Assembly (NCBI GenBank): GCA_964371835.1
Contig: CAYJOP010000006.1
Span: 1 to 54,358 of the forward strand
DNA length: 54,358 nucleotides
DNA from: CAYJAD01 sp964371835
GTDB lineage: Bacteria > Desulfobacterota > Desulfovibrionia > Desulfovibrionales > Desulfovibrionaceae
Direction of reading: 5' to 3'
Shown: in pieces, positions 9,247-17,254 of the stretch
How the letters are laid out: every line of letters starts with the position of its first letter
How positions within the stretch are numbered: position 1 is the first letter of the stretch
The notes under the pieces: model-generated
What the model was told of the DNA's origin: nothing
Databases searched by the model: none
The model's input: only the letters and a program-made list of their open reading frames with translations
Position numbers and translations under genes: made by a program

Positions 9247-9297
9247 ACATTTAATTAACTTGTTGATGCAATTTGCTGACAAGTTTAAAACTTACAC

Positions 9298-9330
9298 GTT
9301 AACAGCCTAGAGAACTCGTTGACTGTTAAC
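9298..9330. repeat. inverted repeat GTTAACAG...CTGTTAAC
   Basis: Perfect 8-bp arms (9298-9305 and 9323-9330) around a 17-nt spacer, next to the inverted repeat copy. It could be an operator or a hairpin; nothing else identifies it. Confidence 0.5.
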
Positions 9331-9335
9331 TAAAT

Positions 9336-9412
9336 TTTCTAGCACATGCAAATTTACTGCAAAAGCACAAAAATAAAGTTTAAAAAATATTTGCGCAGCA
9401 CTCTTATTTATA
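9336..9412 (-). repeat. dispersed intergenic repeat, copy 3 (inverted, diverged)
   Basis: Read on the minus strand it gives TATAAATAAGAGTGCTGCGC, then AACTTTATTTTTGTGCTTTT and GCAGTAAATTTGCAT. These are the same blocks in the same order as the copies at 8469 and 12325. The remainder of 9188-9666 is AT-rich with no recognisable gene. Confidence 0.75.
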
Positions 9413-9666
9413 CAGTGCTCAACTGGACTATTTTACCCACCCTAAACAAAAACATAGCTTGTCCGTATAAATTCATAATATAATACAAACAGAAGCATTT
9501 GCCATTCATAATTAAATCTGTTATGCTAACCTTATAGCTAGGTTAAAGTGCTATTAACTTGTAAAATTTCTTATAATTCAACAAGTAAGGAAATTGTCTT
9601 GCTTGTTAGAGTGGCAAAAATATTTTTAATATTTTTTAATCTAAAACCAAACGTACAGGGGCCCGT

Positions 9667-10869
9667 ATGGACTTAGATCTGAAAAGCGATGTAAATAACA
9701 ATGATGACGATGATGAAATCATTGAACTTACCGAAATTATAGAAAAAGGCACTAATGTCAAATCTACCCCTGATGCAATTGATGATGACCTTGACACCCT
9801 AATGGGCGACCTTGGCAATGCACAGTCATCACCCCCCAATATTCCAAGCCAAGCCGAATCTGACATTGACGCATTGCTTGCACAAATGGACGCAGATACA
9901 CCTTCTTCGCAGGGTGACTCTCAACCAGCTGATAGCCCCATTAACGAACCAGACACAAGCGATGTTGATGCACTGTTGGAGAGTTTAGATATGCCCCCAC
10001 AACCTGAGGAAAGTTCAAACACTAGTAAAGATGCCATGGATGAAGATAACTCCGCAGATATGGACGCATTGCTTGAAAGTATTTTGGATGACACAGCTCC
10101 AGAAAAGGAAAGTGAGCTTACTAAAACTACGTCTACACCTTCCAATGCTGCGGCAATAGATGACACCATGGATGAAGCAATTGATGAAGCAGCAGGCGAA
10201 AGAGATATTCTTGATGATTTAGACGACTTACTAAAAGAAGTTGACAATGAAACTGAATCCGCCACAGCTGGACATGAGGAGGCATCCGAAAACAATGAAG
10301 CTCTTGATGCCTTTGAAATAGATAAAATCTTAGACGATGCTGGTCTTGGTGAAAGTAAAGTTACAGCTGCAGATATAGCAGAAAGTCTACTTCCACCAGT
10401 GAAACAAGCTAAAACTGGTAACCCCGTGTCTGACGATATTATGGAAGCCATTGACGCTATGACAGATACCATGAACGATTTAGATAAAAATGTTACACCT
10501 CATAGCCCTGAGCCAGTTCAGCAAGAGCCTGCACCAGTTCAGCAAGAACCTGCTCCAGCGCAACAAAAACCTGAACCAGTTAAGCAAGAGCCTGCACCTG
10601 CTCAACCAGTGGCTGCACCTGCTCAACAGACACCAAAAGCTACAATAAAAATACATAGCGTTGCTCAAGCAAAGTCAGTAAATAAGCATGGTCAAGCCAA
10701 TGCAGCAAATGAGCGTGATCAAGCAGAGTTACTTGCACACATTGCACAGCTAGAAAAGCGCATCATTGAATTGGAAGACAGGCTATCCAATGATTTAGAA
10801 AGCATGGCAGCAAAAGCTGCTGCCAAAATTATCCGTGAGGAAATTGCAGCTTTGCTCACTGACGATTAA
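9667..10869 (+). CDS. acidic low-complexity protein with repeated D-x-DALL motif, unknown function
   Basis: 400 aa, not assigned to a known family. The first 270 residues are strongly acidic and contain a recurring short motif: SDIDALLAQMD, SDVDALLESLD, ADMDALLESILDD and LDDLDDLLKEVD, spaced along a disordered-looking chain. A Pro/Gln/Glu linker of imperfect PVQQEPAP repeats follows (about 279-320). A C-terminal coiled coil comes after it (about 345-385), ending in AAKIIREEIAALL. No signal peptide or membrane segment is present, so it is probably cytosolic. The layout suggests a scaffold: repeated peptide ligands, a linker and an oligomerising tail. The motif recalls the EIDALL peptide at the FliM N-terminus, but that link is only a resemblance. 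Confidence 0.8.
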   Translation: MDLDLKSDVNNNDDDDEIIELTEIIEKGTNVKSTPDAIDDDLDTLMGDLGNAQSSPPNIPSQAESDIDALLAQMDADTPSSQGDSQPADSPINEPDTSDVDALLESLDMPPQPEESSNTSKDAMDEDNSADMDALLESILDDTAPEKESELTKTTSTPSNAAAIDDTMDEAIDEAAGERDILDDLDDLLKEVDNETESATAGHEEASENNEALDAFEIDKILDDAGLGESKVTAADIAESLLPPVKQAKTGNPVSDDIMEAIDAMTDTMNDLDKNVTPHSPEPVQQEPAPVQQEPAPAQQKPEPVKQEPAPAQPVAAPAQQTPKATIKIHSVAQAKSVNKHGQANAANERDQAELLAHIAQLEKRIIELEDRLSNDLESMAAKAAAKIIREEIAALLTDD

Positions 10870-10925
10870 CATTGGTAGTTGATTAAGATTTGAATTTAAT
10901 ACAAATTAAATAAGGGGCGGGGACC

Positions 10926-11009
10926 ATGAGTTTTCGTTTCTTGACCCGCCCGGCTAAGCCCGCTGGGGGCCGAAGCCATTCCCCAATGGGCGGGGGTTTT
11001 TGGAGGTAG
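10926..11009 (+). CDS. 27-codon small ORF in a GC-rich island, possible leader peptide
   Basis: ATG at 10926 with AAGGGG about 10 bp upstream and a TAG at 11007. The peptide starts MSFRFLTRP, continues with Lys/Pro/Ala/Gly/Arg/Ser/His residues and ends GGGFWR. Its stop lies in the ribosome-binding stretch of the next small ORF, so coupling is possible. The DNA is far richer in G+C than its surroundings and can fold: GGGCGGG pairs with CCCGCCC, and TGGGG with CCCCA. Third positions are GC-rich too, unlike neighbouring genes, so the constraint may be on RNA structure. It could be a real small protein, a leader peptide or a structured RNA. Confidence 0.45.
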   Translation: MSFRFLTRPAKPAGGRSHSPMGGGFWR

Positions 11010-11012
11010 AGG

Positions 11013-11189
11013 ATGGACAGACTGCACAAAGAGGCCTTACAAGTTGCCAAAGAAATTGTGGCAAAATTTATTGAAACTCGCACTATTTCACCCACAAATT
11101 TTGCAGAAACCTTCCCTGCTGTTTATGAAGTTGTCTTAAACACCATTAAGGCACACGCCCATAGTCATGATGAGAGCAAGGGGAGCTAG
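11013..11189 (+). CDS. 58-aa small protein upstream of ubiE, unknown
   Basis: ATG at 11013 behind a strong GGAGG (11002-11006); stop TAG at 11187; 58 codons. It begins MDRLHKEALQVAKEIVAKFI. It continues with a predicted helix-turn-helix-like pattern (TRTISPTNFAETFPAVYEVV) and has a His-rich tail (AHAHSHDE). The codon bias matches neighbouring genes, which favours a real gene. It ends 17 bp before ubiE, so the two are likely cotranscribed. The helical arrangement faintly resembles the N-terminus of MucR/Ros-type proteins, but there is no zinc finger, so no function is assigned. Confidence 0.7.
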   Translation: MDRLHKEALQVAKEIVAKFIETRTISPTNFAETFPAVYEVVLNTIKAHAHSHDESKGS

Positions 11190-11206
11190 CAAGCACACAA
11201 TTCAAC

Positions 11207-11926
11207 ATGAATAAAATTGCCTCTCAAAAAAATGACCACGCCATATCTGCCATGTTTGAGCGTATTACACCTTGGTATGACACGTTAAACACAGTGCTCA
11301 GTCTTGGCATTGATAGATATTGGCGCATGAAGCTTATCAATGAAGTTCGTCCACTTAGCACTGGACGAGTGCTTGACCTTGCGGCGGGCACACTAAAAGT
11401 TTCCGTGGCGCTACAGCGTAAATTTCCGTCCGTAATAATCCCAGCCTTGGATTTTTGTCCGCCAATGCTTTTGCAAGGGAAAAAAAAGCTTAAGCCCAAA
11501 AGTGCGGCATCCATACTACCAGTGGGTGCAGATGCAAGACACTTACCTTTGCCCGATGCTTGCGTTGATGCAATAACCATGGCCTTTGGCATACGCAATA
11601 TCAATCCACGCAGTGAAGCTTTTAAAGAAATGTTACGCGTGCTCGTACCTGGTGGTCGAGCTTGTATATTAGAATTTGGTTCTGGAAAAAATAAAATTTG
11701 GGGTGGCTTATACAATTTTTATTTAAAACACATCTTACCACGCATTGGCAATGTTGTTTCGGGCGACAACAATGCCTACACTTACCTAGCAAAAACTATA
11801 CATGAATTTCCAACTGCTCTTGAGCTTGAAGAAGAATTACGCAATGCTGGCTTCAACTCTGCTTGGCATATCTCTTTAAATTGTGGCATTGTTTGCATAC
11901 ATATTGCTGAAAAAGCAAGAGATTAA
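11207..11926 (+). CDS. ubiE: UbiE/MenG-type demethylmenaquinone methyltransferase
   Basis: Class I SAM methyltransferase for the last step of menaquinone synthesis, 239 aa. The N-terminus matches the family (MFERITPWYDTLNTVLSLGI), followed by motif I VLDLAAGT, AFGIRNINPR and LEFGSG, and the family C-terminal region with AKTIHEFPTALELEEELRNAGF. Motif I reads GTLK where most members have GTGD. This is a visible deviation near, but not at, the main SAM-binding acidic residue. Menaquinone as quinone fits an anaerobe. Its 3' end overlaps the convergent DUF2065 gene by 4 bp. Confidence 0.9.
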   Translation: MNKIASQKNDHAISAMFERITPWYDTLNTVLSLGIDRYWRMKLINEVRPLSTGRVLDLAAGTLKVSVALQRKFPSVIIPALDFCPPMLLQGKKKLKPKSAASILPVGADARHLPLPDACVDAITMAFGIRNINPRSEAFKEMLRVLVPGGRACILEFGSGKNKIWGGLYNFYLKHILPRIGNVVSGDNNAYTYLAKTIHEFPTALELEEELRNAGFNSAWHISLNCGIVCIHIAEKARD

Positions 11927-12120
11927 CTGCGCACTAACCACACAATCAATAATCCCATGCCAATGCCCAAAAGCCCCATGAGACGAAGTTGTGCACTTGG
12001 GGATATTGTCATAAAAGTCATAGCTTTTCGCATGCTTTCTGGAAATAAGGCCCAAGGTAAACCCTCAATAATAAATGCAAGGCCAATGGCGCATAAAAAT
12101 AATTCTAAATCAAAATTCAT
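11923..12120 (-). CDS. DUF2065 family small membrane protein
   Basis: 65 aa with two hydrophobic helices (about residues 5-25 and 43-63) joined by EGLPWALFPESMRKAM, the conserved core of the DUF2065 (YjeT-like) family. It is an inner-membrane protein of unknown function. GGGAG precedes the ATG. It is convergent with ubiE, overlapping it by 4 bp. Confidence 0.85.
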   Translation of the reverse strand: MNFDLELFLCAIGLAFIIEGLPWALFPESMRKAMTFMTISPSAQLRLMGLLGIGMGLLIVWLVRS

Positions 12121-12324
12121 ATTTTAGCTCTCCCATGTATATTATTTCTAGCAAGCTTAACCTGTTTTGTAAACGTATTGCAAAAAACACAACTATTATT
12201 TTTTTGCCTTTTATTAAAACGTTTTATGCAAGTTAGCAATGTAAAACATGCAAAATCTTATTGCAAAATCATACAGCAACTTCGTACAGGCATATGATTT
12301 AATAAATGCTCAGCCTATATATAA

Positions 12325-12416
12325 GAGTCCTACACAATTATTTTTCAACTTTATTTTTGAGCTTTTGCAGTAAATTTGCATTTATTTGAAAATCTACTTG
12401 CGCAGAACAAAAGACA
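12325..12416 (+). repeat. dispersed intergenic repeat, copy 2
   Basis: Starts GAGTCCTACACAATTATTTT and differs from copy 1 (8469-8560) at roughly eight positions over about 90 bp. Both continue into ACTCAGCACAAT a little further on, though at different distances. It lies between DUF2065 and the polyprenyl synthase. The rest of the 12121-12556 gap is AT-rich with no gene seen. Confidence 0.85.
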
Positions 12417-12556
12417 AAATACTCAGCACAATGAATTTAAATATACTTGCCAACACAATAAATATTTTTTTGTAAAGTCTTATTTTTGTGTGTCTTCATA
12501 ATATATAGCACGAATTGTTACTTGCCTATTTTTCAGTACAAAGTTAAGAACTGTGT

Positions 12557-13522
12557 ATGCAAATAATTAAAGCTCGACTACATGCCGAACTGCCCCACAT
12601 AGAAGCGGCCCTAAACCATGCCTTGGAAACTTTGCCCACACCAGTAAAGCCCATTGCAAGGCATATATTTTCTGCTGGTGGCAAAAGATTACGCCCTTTT
12701 TTGACCATACTCATTGCAAGACTATTTGGATACAAAGCTGATGACATTTATAAACTAGCCATCTCTATGGAAATGCTACACGCTGCCACCCTGCTGCATG
12801 ACGATGTGTTAGATGATGCCATAACCAGACGCAATAAAGCCTCAGCCCACACTATTTTCGATGTGCGCAGCACAATTTTAGCAGGTGATGCCTTGCTTGC
12901 CGCCGCCAACTCACTTGTGGCAAGCTTTAATGATGCAAGGCTTTGTCATTGTTTTGCAGAAGCAACAACCCGCACCGCCGCTGGTGAAATTTTAGAAATT
13001 CAATATTTACGAACTATTAACCAAGACACAAATATTTATGATGAAATTATTTTAGGTAAAACTGCATGGCTTTTGAGGGCCACTTGTGAACTTGGAGGCT
13101 TAAGAGCTTACGCAAATAATGCTGAGCTGGAACAAGTAGCCATATATGGGCAAGAACTTGGCATGGCTTTTCAACTAGTTGATGATGCATTGGATTTTGC
13201 GCCAGAAGCCATTACGGGTAAGCCCACTGGTGGCGACATTTACGAAGGCAAGCTCACTCCGCCTGTTAGGATGTATCGTGAAAGTCTAAGCCATGCTGAC
13301 AAAATTATTTTTGATAAAGCTTTTACAGAAGGCTCTTTTGCTAAACATGATGTTGAAAAAATTGGGGCAGAAATTTGTAGATTAGGCTTTGATAAAAAAA
13401 CAAGAGAGATGGCTAAGCATTCTATTAATATAGCTTTGCAAGCACTTGACACTTTACCGCAAGGGCCTGAACTTGAGATTTTGAAAGAGATGACAGACTA
13501 CGTTATAAAAAGAGAAAAATAA
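12557..13522 (+). CDS. ispB: trans-polyprenyl diphosphate synthase (IspB/HepT type)
   Basis: Adds isopentenyl units to make the long prenyl tail of menaquinone; 321 aa. GGKRLRP and the first Asp-rich motif LLHDDVLDD bind substrate and magnesium. The second Asp-rich motif is LVDDALDF, and GDIYEGKLTPPV is the conserved segment after it. Chain length cannot be read reliably. Its product is the tail of the substrate that the nearby ubiE product methylates, so the two probably serve one pathway. purL follows 17 bp later. Confidence 0.9.
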   Translation: MQIIKARLHAELPHIEAALNHALETLPTPVKPIARHIFSAGGKRLRPFLTILIARLFGYKADDIYKLAISMEMLHAATLLHDDVLDDAITRRNKASAHTIFDVRSTILAGDALLAAANSLVASFNDARLCHCFAEATTRTAAGEILEIQYLRTINQDTNIYDEIILGKTAWLLRATCELGGLRAYANNAELEQVAIYGQELGMAFQLVDDALDFAPEAITGKPTGGDIYEGKLTPPVRMYRESLSHADKIIFDKAFTEGSFAKHDVEKIGAEICRLGFDKKTREMAKHSINIALQALDTLPQGPELEILKEMTDYVIKREK

Positions 13523-13539
13523 ATTACATGGAGTATGAC

Positions 13540-16533
13540 ATGTTATATCGCATAGAAGTTGGATTGCATGACCATATCAAAGATACAGTGGGAAAAAAAA
13601 CCACTGCGCACATTGCTAAGGCTTTGGATATTACCTTAAATGCCGTGCATCAAGTAAAAGTTTTTACCGTTGATGGCTTAAGCCTTGATGAAGTACAAAG
13701 ACTGGTGCAAGAAGCCGTTTGGCATGACCCAGTAATGCAAACAGCTTCACTTAAGCCATTGGACTTAAATAAAAATACACCTGAAGATTTTATACTTGAA
13801 GTGGGCTTTAGACCAGGTGTTACCGACAATGAAGCCCGCACCGCAAGAGATACAGCAGCCATGGTTCTAAAACGTGAGCGTGCTGACATAAATGTTTATA
13901 CATCCATACAATATCGCCTTGTGGGCGCTGACCTTAGCTTAGAACGTGTAGAATACATTGCCTGCAATCTTTTGTGCAATGAGCTTATTCAGCGTTATAG
14001 AATTAAAAGTAAGGCAGAGTGGCAAAGCGTTGCTGGCTTTGAACCACAAGCGGCACAAGTGACTGGCAGTGCAAGCGATGCTGTGAATATTTTTGAATTA
14101 TCAAAGATGGACGATGCTGCCATGATGAAAGTAAGCCGTGACAATACTCTGGCATTAAACCTTGAAGAAATGCAGGCCATTCGCGCATATTTTCAAGATG
14201 CAGAGGTAAAAGCTGCGCGTGCAAAACTTGGCCTACCAGCAGACCCCACCGATGCAGAGCTTGAAGTGCTTGCCCAAACTTGGTCTGAGCACTGCAAGCA
14301 TAAGATTTTTGCATCTAAAATTGACTACACCAATACTGAAACTGGCAGCCACGAACAAGTGGATAATATTTATAAAAGTTACATTCGTGATGTTACAGCA
14401 AGCATTCGTGAACGCCTTGGTGCCAACGATTTTTGTAAATCGGTATTTAAGGATAATGCTGGCGTAATTTCCTTCATTGGTGCTTATGATGCTTGTATCA
14501 AAGTTGAAACACACAATAGCCCTTCGGCCCTTGACCCATATGGTGGTGCGCTCACTGGCATTGTTGGTGTAAACCGTGACCCCATGGGTACTGGCATGGG
14601 CGCTGAGCTTGTGTGTAATACTGACGTTTTTTGTTTTGCATCTCCCTTTCATGATAAAGATTTGCCGCCAAGGTTATTACATCCTCGCCGTGTGCTTGAG
14701 GGCGTGCGTGAAGGGGTTGAGCATGGTGGCAATAAGTCTGGCGTTCCAACCATAAATGGCTCATTGGTATTTGATGAGCGTTTCTTGGGTAAGCCCTTGG
14801 TTTATTGCGGCACTGTGGGCATTATTCCCACACAGGTTGCTGGCAAGCCAGGCCATGAAAAGCAAGCTCAAGTTGGAGACCATATTGTTATGGTGGGCGG
14901 TCGCATTGGTAAGGACGGCATACATGGTGCAACTTTTTCATCTGAAGAATTGCATGAAGGCTCACCAGCAACAGCTGTTCAAATTGGCGACCCCATTACC
15001 CAACGCAAAATGTATGACTTCATAATGCGTGCTCGTGACCTTGGCTTGTATAATGCCATAACAGACAATGGTGCCGGCGGTCTTTCTTCCTCAGTGGGAG
15101 AAATGGCTGAAGATACAGGTGGTTGTATTCTTGACCTTGCTAAAGCCCCACTAAAATATGATGGCTTGCAACCTTGGGAAATTTTAATTTCTGAGGCTCA
15201 AGAGCGCATGACCTTGGCAGTTCCTAAAGAAAATTTGCAAACATTCCTCGACCTTGCAAGGGATATGGATGTTGAAGCCACAGCCCTTGGGCAATATACT
15301 GACACTGGATATTTTCATATTACCTATGGTAAAAAAATTGTTGCCCACCTAGAAATGTCTTTCATGCATGAGGGTGTACCGCAAATGCAATTGAAGGCAG
15401 AGTGGAAAGCCCCAAAACACAAAGATACTCGCATTGAGGTTAGCTCTACAGACAGCGGCGGTTTGTTAAAAGCCCTACTTGCTCGCTTAAACATTTGCTC
15501 TAAAGAGTATATAGTCCGCCAATATGACCATGAGGTTCGTGGCGGCAGTGCCATTAAACCCTTGGTGGGTGTCATGCGTGATGGCCCTTCAGATGCTGGC
15601 GTTATTCGCCCTGTTCTTGAGTCCGATGCTGGCTTGGTTATTGCTCATGGTATTTGTCCAAAGTTTAGTGATTATGATACCTATTGGATGATGGCCAACG
15701 CCATGGATGAAGCCATTCGTAATGCCGTTGCTGTGGGTGCAAACCCTAACTTCTTAGCCAGCTTAGATAACTTTTGCTGGTGCGACCCCGTTCAATCTGA
15801 AAAAACTCCCGACGGACATTATAAATTAGCCCAACTTGTGCGTGCTTGTAAGGCCTTAGCTCATTTTTCCTTTGCCTATGGCATTCCTTGCGTATCTGGC
15901 AAGGACTCCATGAAAAATGATTACACTGGTGGTGGAGAGAAGATTTCCATACCACCAACGGTTTTATTTACAGTGCTTGGAGTTATTGAAAGCGTTATGC
16001 GCACTCAAACTTCTGACTTTAAAAAAGTTGGCGACCAAATATTTATTCTTGGTGGCACAGGCCGTGATATGGCAGGGTCAGAAGTGGCAGATGAACTTAA
16101 AATAAAATGCAATACCTTACCCACCGTGGATGTTATTACAGCAAAAGCTCGGTATGAGCGTTTGCACAATGCCATTTATGAGCGCGTAGTTTCTGCATGC
16201 CATGATTTATCTGATGGCGGACTTGGTGTGGCCCTTGCTGAAATGTGCATTGGCGGACGCCTTGGCGCAAATATTGATCTTAACGCCGTACCCACATGGG
16301 GTGAGATTAATAAAACTGAGGCATTATTTAGTGAAAGTGCTAGCAGACTCTTGGTTAGCGTGCCTACAACCAAGGTTTCAGATTTCAAAAAATATATGCG
16401 TGGAACTCTATATGCCCACATTGGCACTGTGACCAATGATAATTTGCTCACCATTCAAAGCGAGAAAAGCATACTTTGCAAAGAAAGCGTGGACGATTTA
16501 GCCAAGGCATTTAAAGGCACACTTGATTGGTAG
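13540..16533 (+). CDS. purL: phosphoribosylformylglycinamidine synthase, PurS-like domain fused to PurL
   Basis: Converts FGAR to FGAM in purine synthesis using ATP and ammonia; 997 aa. Residues 1 to about 170 look like PurS-type ferredoxin-fold segments (MLYRIEVGLHDH, then FILEVGFRPGVTDNE). A full PurL catalytic part follows, with WSEHCKHKIF, THNSPSALDPYGGALTG and, in the second half, CVSGKDSMKND and CHDLSDGGLGVALAEM. No glutaminase (PurQ) domain is present, so PurQ must be separate. The ATG at 13540 has GGAG 6 bp upstream; the ATG at 13528 overlaps that region and has no site, so 13540 is chosen. Confidence 0.94.
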   Translation: MLYRIEVGLHDHIKDTVGKKTTAHIAKALDITLNAVHQVKVFTVDGLSLDEVQRLVQEAVWHDPVMQTASLKPLDLNKNTPEDFILEVGFRPGVTDNEARTARDTAAMVLKRERADINVYTSIQYRLVGADLSLERVEYIACNLLCNELIQRYRIKSKAEWQSVAGFEPQAAQVTGSASDAVNIFELSKMDDAAMMKVSRDNTLALNLEEMQAIRAYFQDAEVKAARAKLGLPADPTDAELEVLAQTWSEHCKHKIFASKIDYTNTETGSHEQVDNIYKSYIRDVTASIRERLGANDFCKSVFKDNAGVISFIGAYDACIKVETHNSPSALDPYGGALTGIVGVNRDPMGTGMGAELVCNTDVFCFASPFHDKDLPPRLLHPRRVLEGVREGVEHGGNKSGVPTINGSLVFDERFLGKPLVYCGTVGIIPTQVAGKPGHEKQAQVGDHIVMVGGRIGKDGIHGATFSSEELHEGSPATAVQIGDPITQRKMYDFIMRARDLGLYNAITDNGAGGLSSSVGEMAEDTGGCILDLAKAPLKYDGLQPWEILISEAQERMTLAVPKENLQTFLDLARDMDVEATALGQYTDTGYFHITYGKKIVAHLEMSFMHEGVPQMQLKAEWKAPKHKDTRIEVSSTDSGGLLKALLARLNICSKEYIVRQYDHEVRGGSAIKPLVGVMRDGPSDAGVIRPVLESDAGLVIAHGICPKFSDYDTYWMMANAMDEAIRNAVAVGANPNFLASLDNFCWCDPVQSEKTPDGHYKLAQLVRACKALAHFSFAYGIPCVSGKDSMKNDYTGGGEKISIPPTVLFTVLGVIESVMRTQTSDFKKVGDQIFILGGTGRDMAGSEVADELKIKCNTLPTVDVITAKARYERLHNAIYERVVSACHDLSDGGLGVALAEMCIGGRLGANIDLNAVPTWGEINKTEALFSESASRLLVSVPTTKVSDFKKYMRGTLYAHIGTVTNDNLLTIQSEKSILCKESVDDLAKAFKGTLDW

Positions 16534-16559
16534 CCACAAACTACTTTGAAATATTAAAA

Positions 16560-16643
16560 CCTTCCTCCTCACACCAAAGTTAGGAGGAATTCCAGTTTGA
16601 CGACAAAGCCAATCGTGTTTTTGTGCAGCCTAAGGCAGGAAGG
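16560..16643 (+). other. purL 3' region with competing hairpin arms
   Basis: TTCCTCCT (16562-16569) pairs perfectly with AGGAGGAA (16582-16589). The overlapping CCTTCCT (16560-16566) can pair instead with AGGAAGG (16637-16643). Neither stem has a good T-tract. An A/T-only inverted repeat follows near 16651-16690. It may act in 3' end formation of purL; the switch idea is inference. Confidence 0.4.
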
Positions 16644-16824
16644 ATTTATAAAAATATAAAATTTTTATATTTTTTAAAAAATTTTATATTTTTTTTATTA
16701 AATATAATACAATTAAAACACACACCTTTGTCTAAATGTCTACATTTTCTATATTCTAATGCAAGTTTTTTTTCACTTTATCATTGACATCTTTAATAAA
16801 AAAGTGTCTTCTCTTTGGTGAGGG

Positions 16825-16866
16825 CCGCGTAATGGCAGGTAGGTATTTGCCAGTTTTTCGTCGCGG
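16825..16866 (+). promoter_or_regulatory. structured 5' leader of the RRM protein gene
   Basis: Two nested stems: CCGCG (16825-16829) with CGCGG (16862-16866), and inside it TGGCA (16833-16837) with TGCCA (16848-16852). It is GC-rich in an AT-rich gap and ends about 30 bp before the start codon. Leaders of small RRM proteins are plausible sites of autoregulation or cold response; that is inference. The rest of 16644-16824 is AT-rich with no gene seen. Confidence 0.5.
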
Positions 16867-16895
16867 GTTTATTGCAATTTTTTGAGAGGTTTTTC

Positions 16896-17162
16896 ATGTC
16901 TAAGTCTATCTATGTAGGTAATCTTCCTTGGTCCGCAAACGAGGAGCAGGTTCAAGAGCTTTTTGCTGAGTACGGCACAGTTCTTTCAGTTAAACTTATC
17001 AGCGATCGTGATACAGGCCGAGCTCGTGGCTTTGGTTTTGTTGAAATGGAAGACGCTGACGCTGGAGCAGCTGTTGAAGCACTTGATAACGCTTCTTTTG
17101 GTGGTCGTACCTTACGAGTCAATGAAGCCAAACCACGCGCCCCACGTCCAGCACGTTATTAA
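16896..17162 (+). CDS. small RRM-type RNA-binding protein
   Basis: 88 aa, a single RNA recognition motif. RNP2 is IYVGNL at residues 5-10 and RNP1 is RGFGFVEM at about 45-52; the tail is basic (PRAPRPARY). This is the bacterial/cyanobacterial Rbp-like type, cytosolic, and probably binds single-stranded RNA. ATG 16896 is chosen because GAGAGG lies 6 bp upstream and the RRM begins at once; an in-frame ATG at 16872 lacks a site. It is monocistronic, between a structured leader and a strong terminator. Confidence 0.93.
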   Translation: MSKSIYVGNLPWSANEEQVQELFAEYGTVLSVKLISDRDTGRARGFGFVEMEDADAGAAVEALDNASFGGRTLRVNEAKPRAPRPARY

Positions 17163-17184
17163 ACCGGTCTAAAGAGCGCCTAAT

Positions 17185-17208
17185 GCCCCGGGAGACTGGG
17201 GCTTTTTT
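17185..17208 (+). terminator. intrinsic terminator of the RRM gene
   Basis: GCCCC (17185-17189), 8-nt loop, GGGGC (17198-17202), then six T. Classic form, 22 bp after the stop codon. Confidence 0.88.
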
Positions 17209-17254
17209 CGTTAATCTAGACCAATAAAATGTCAATTTTTAAGGAGTTTTAACG

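Noticed and set aside
10910..11006. ZTP (pfl) riboswitch in the GC island
   Set aside because: The conserved CCGCCUGGGC-type segment is not present in the right form.
10883..11095. 70-codon minus-strand frame across the GC island
   Set aside because: No ribosome site; both plus-strand small ORFs have good ones.
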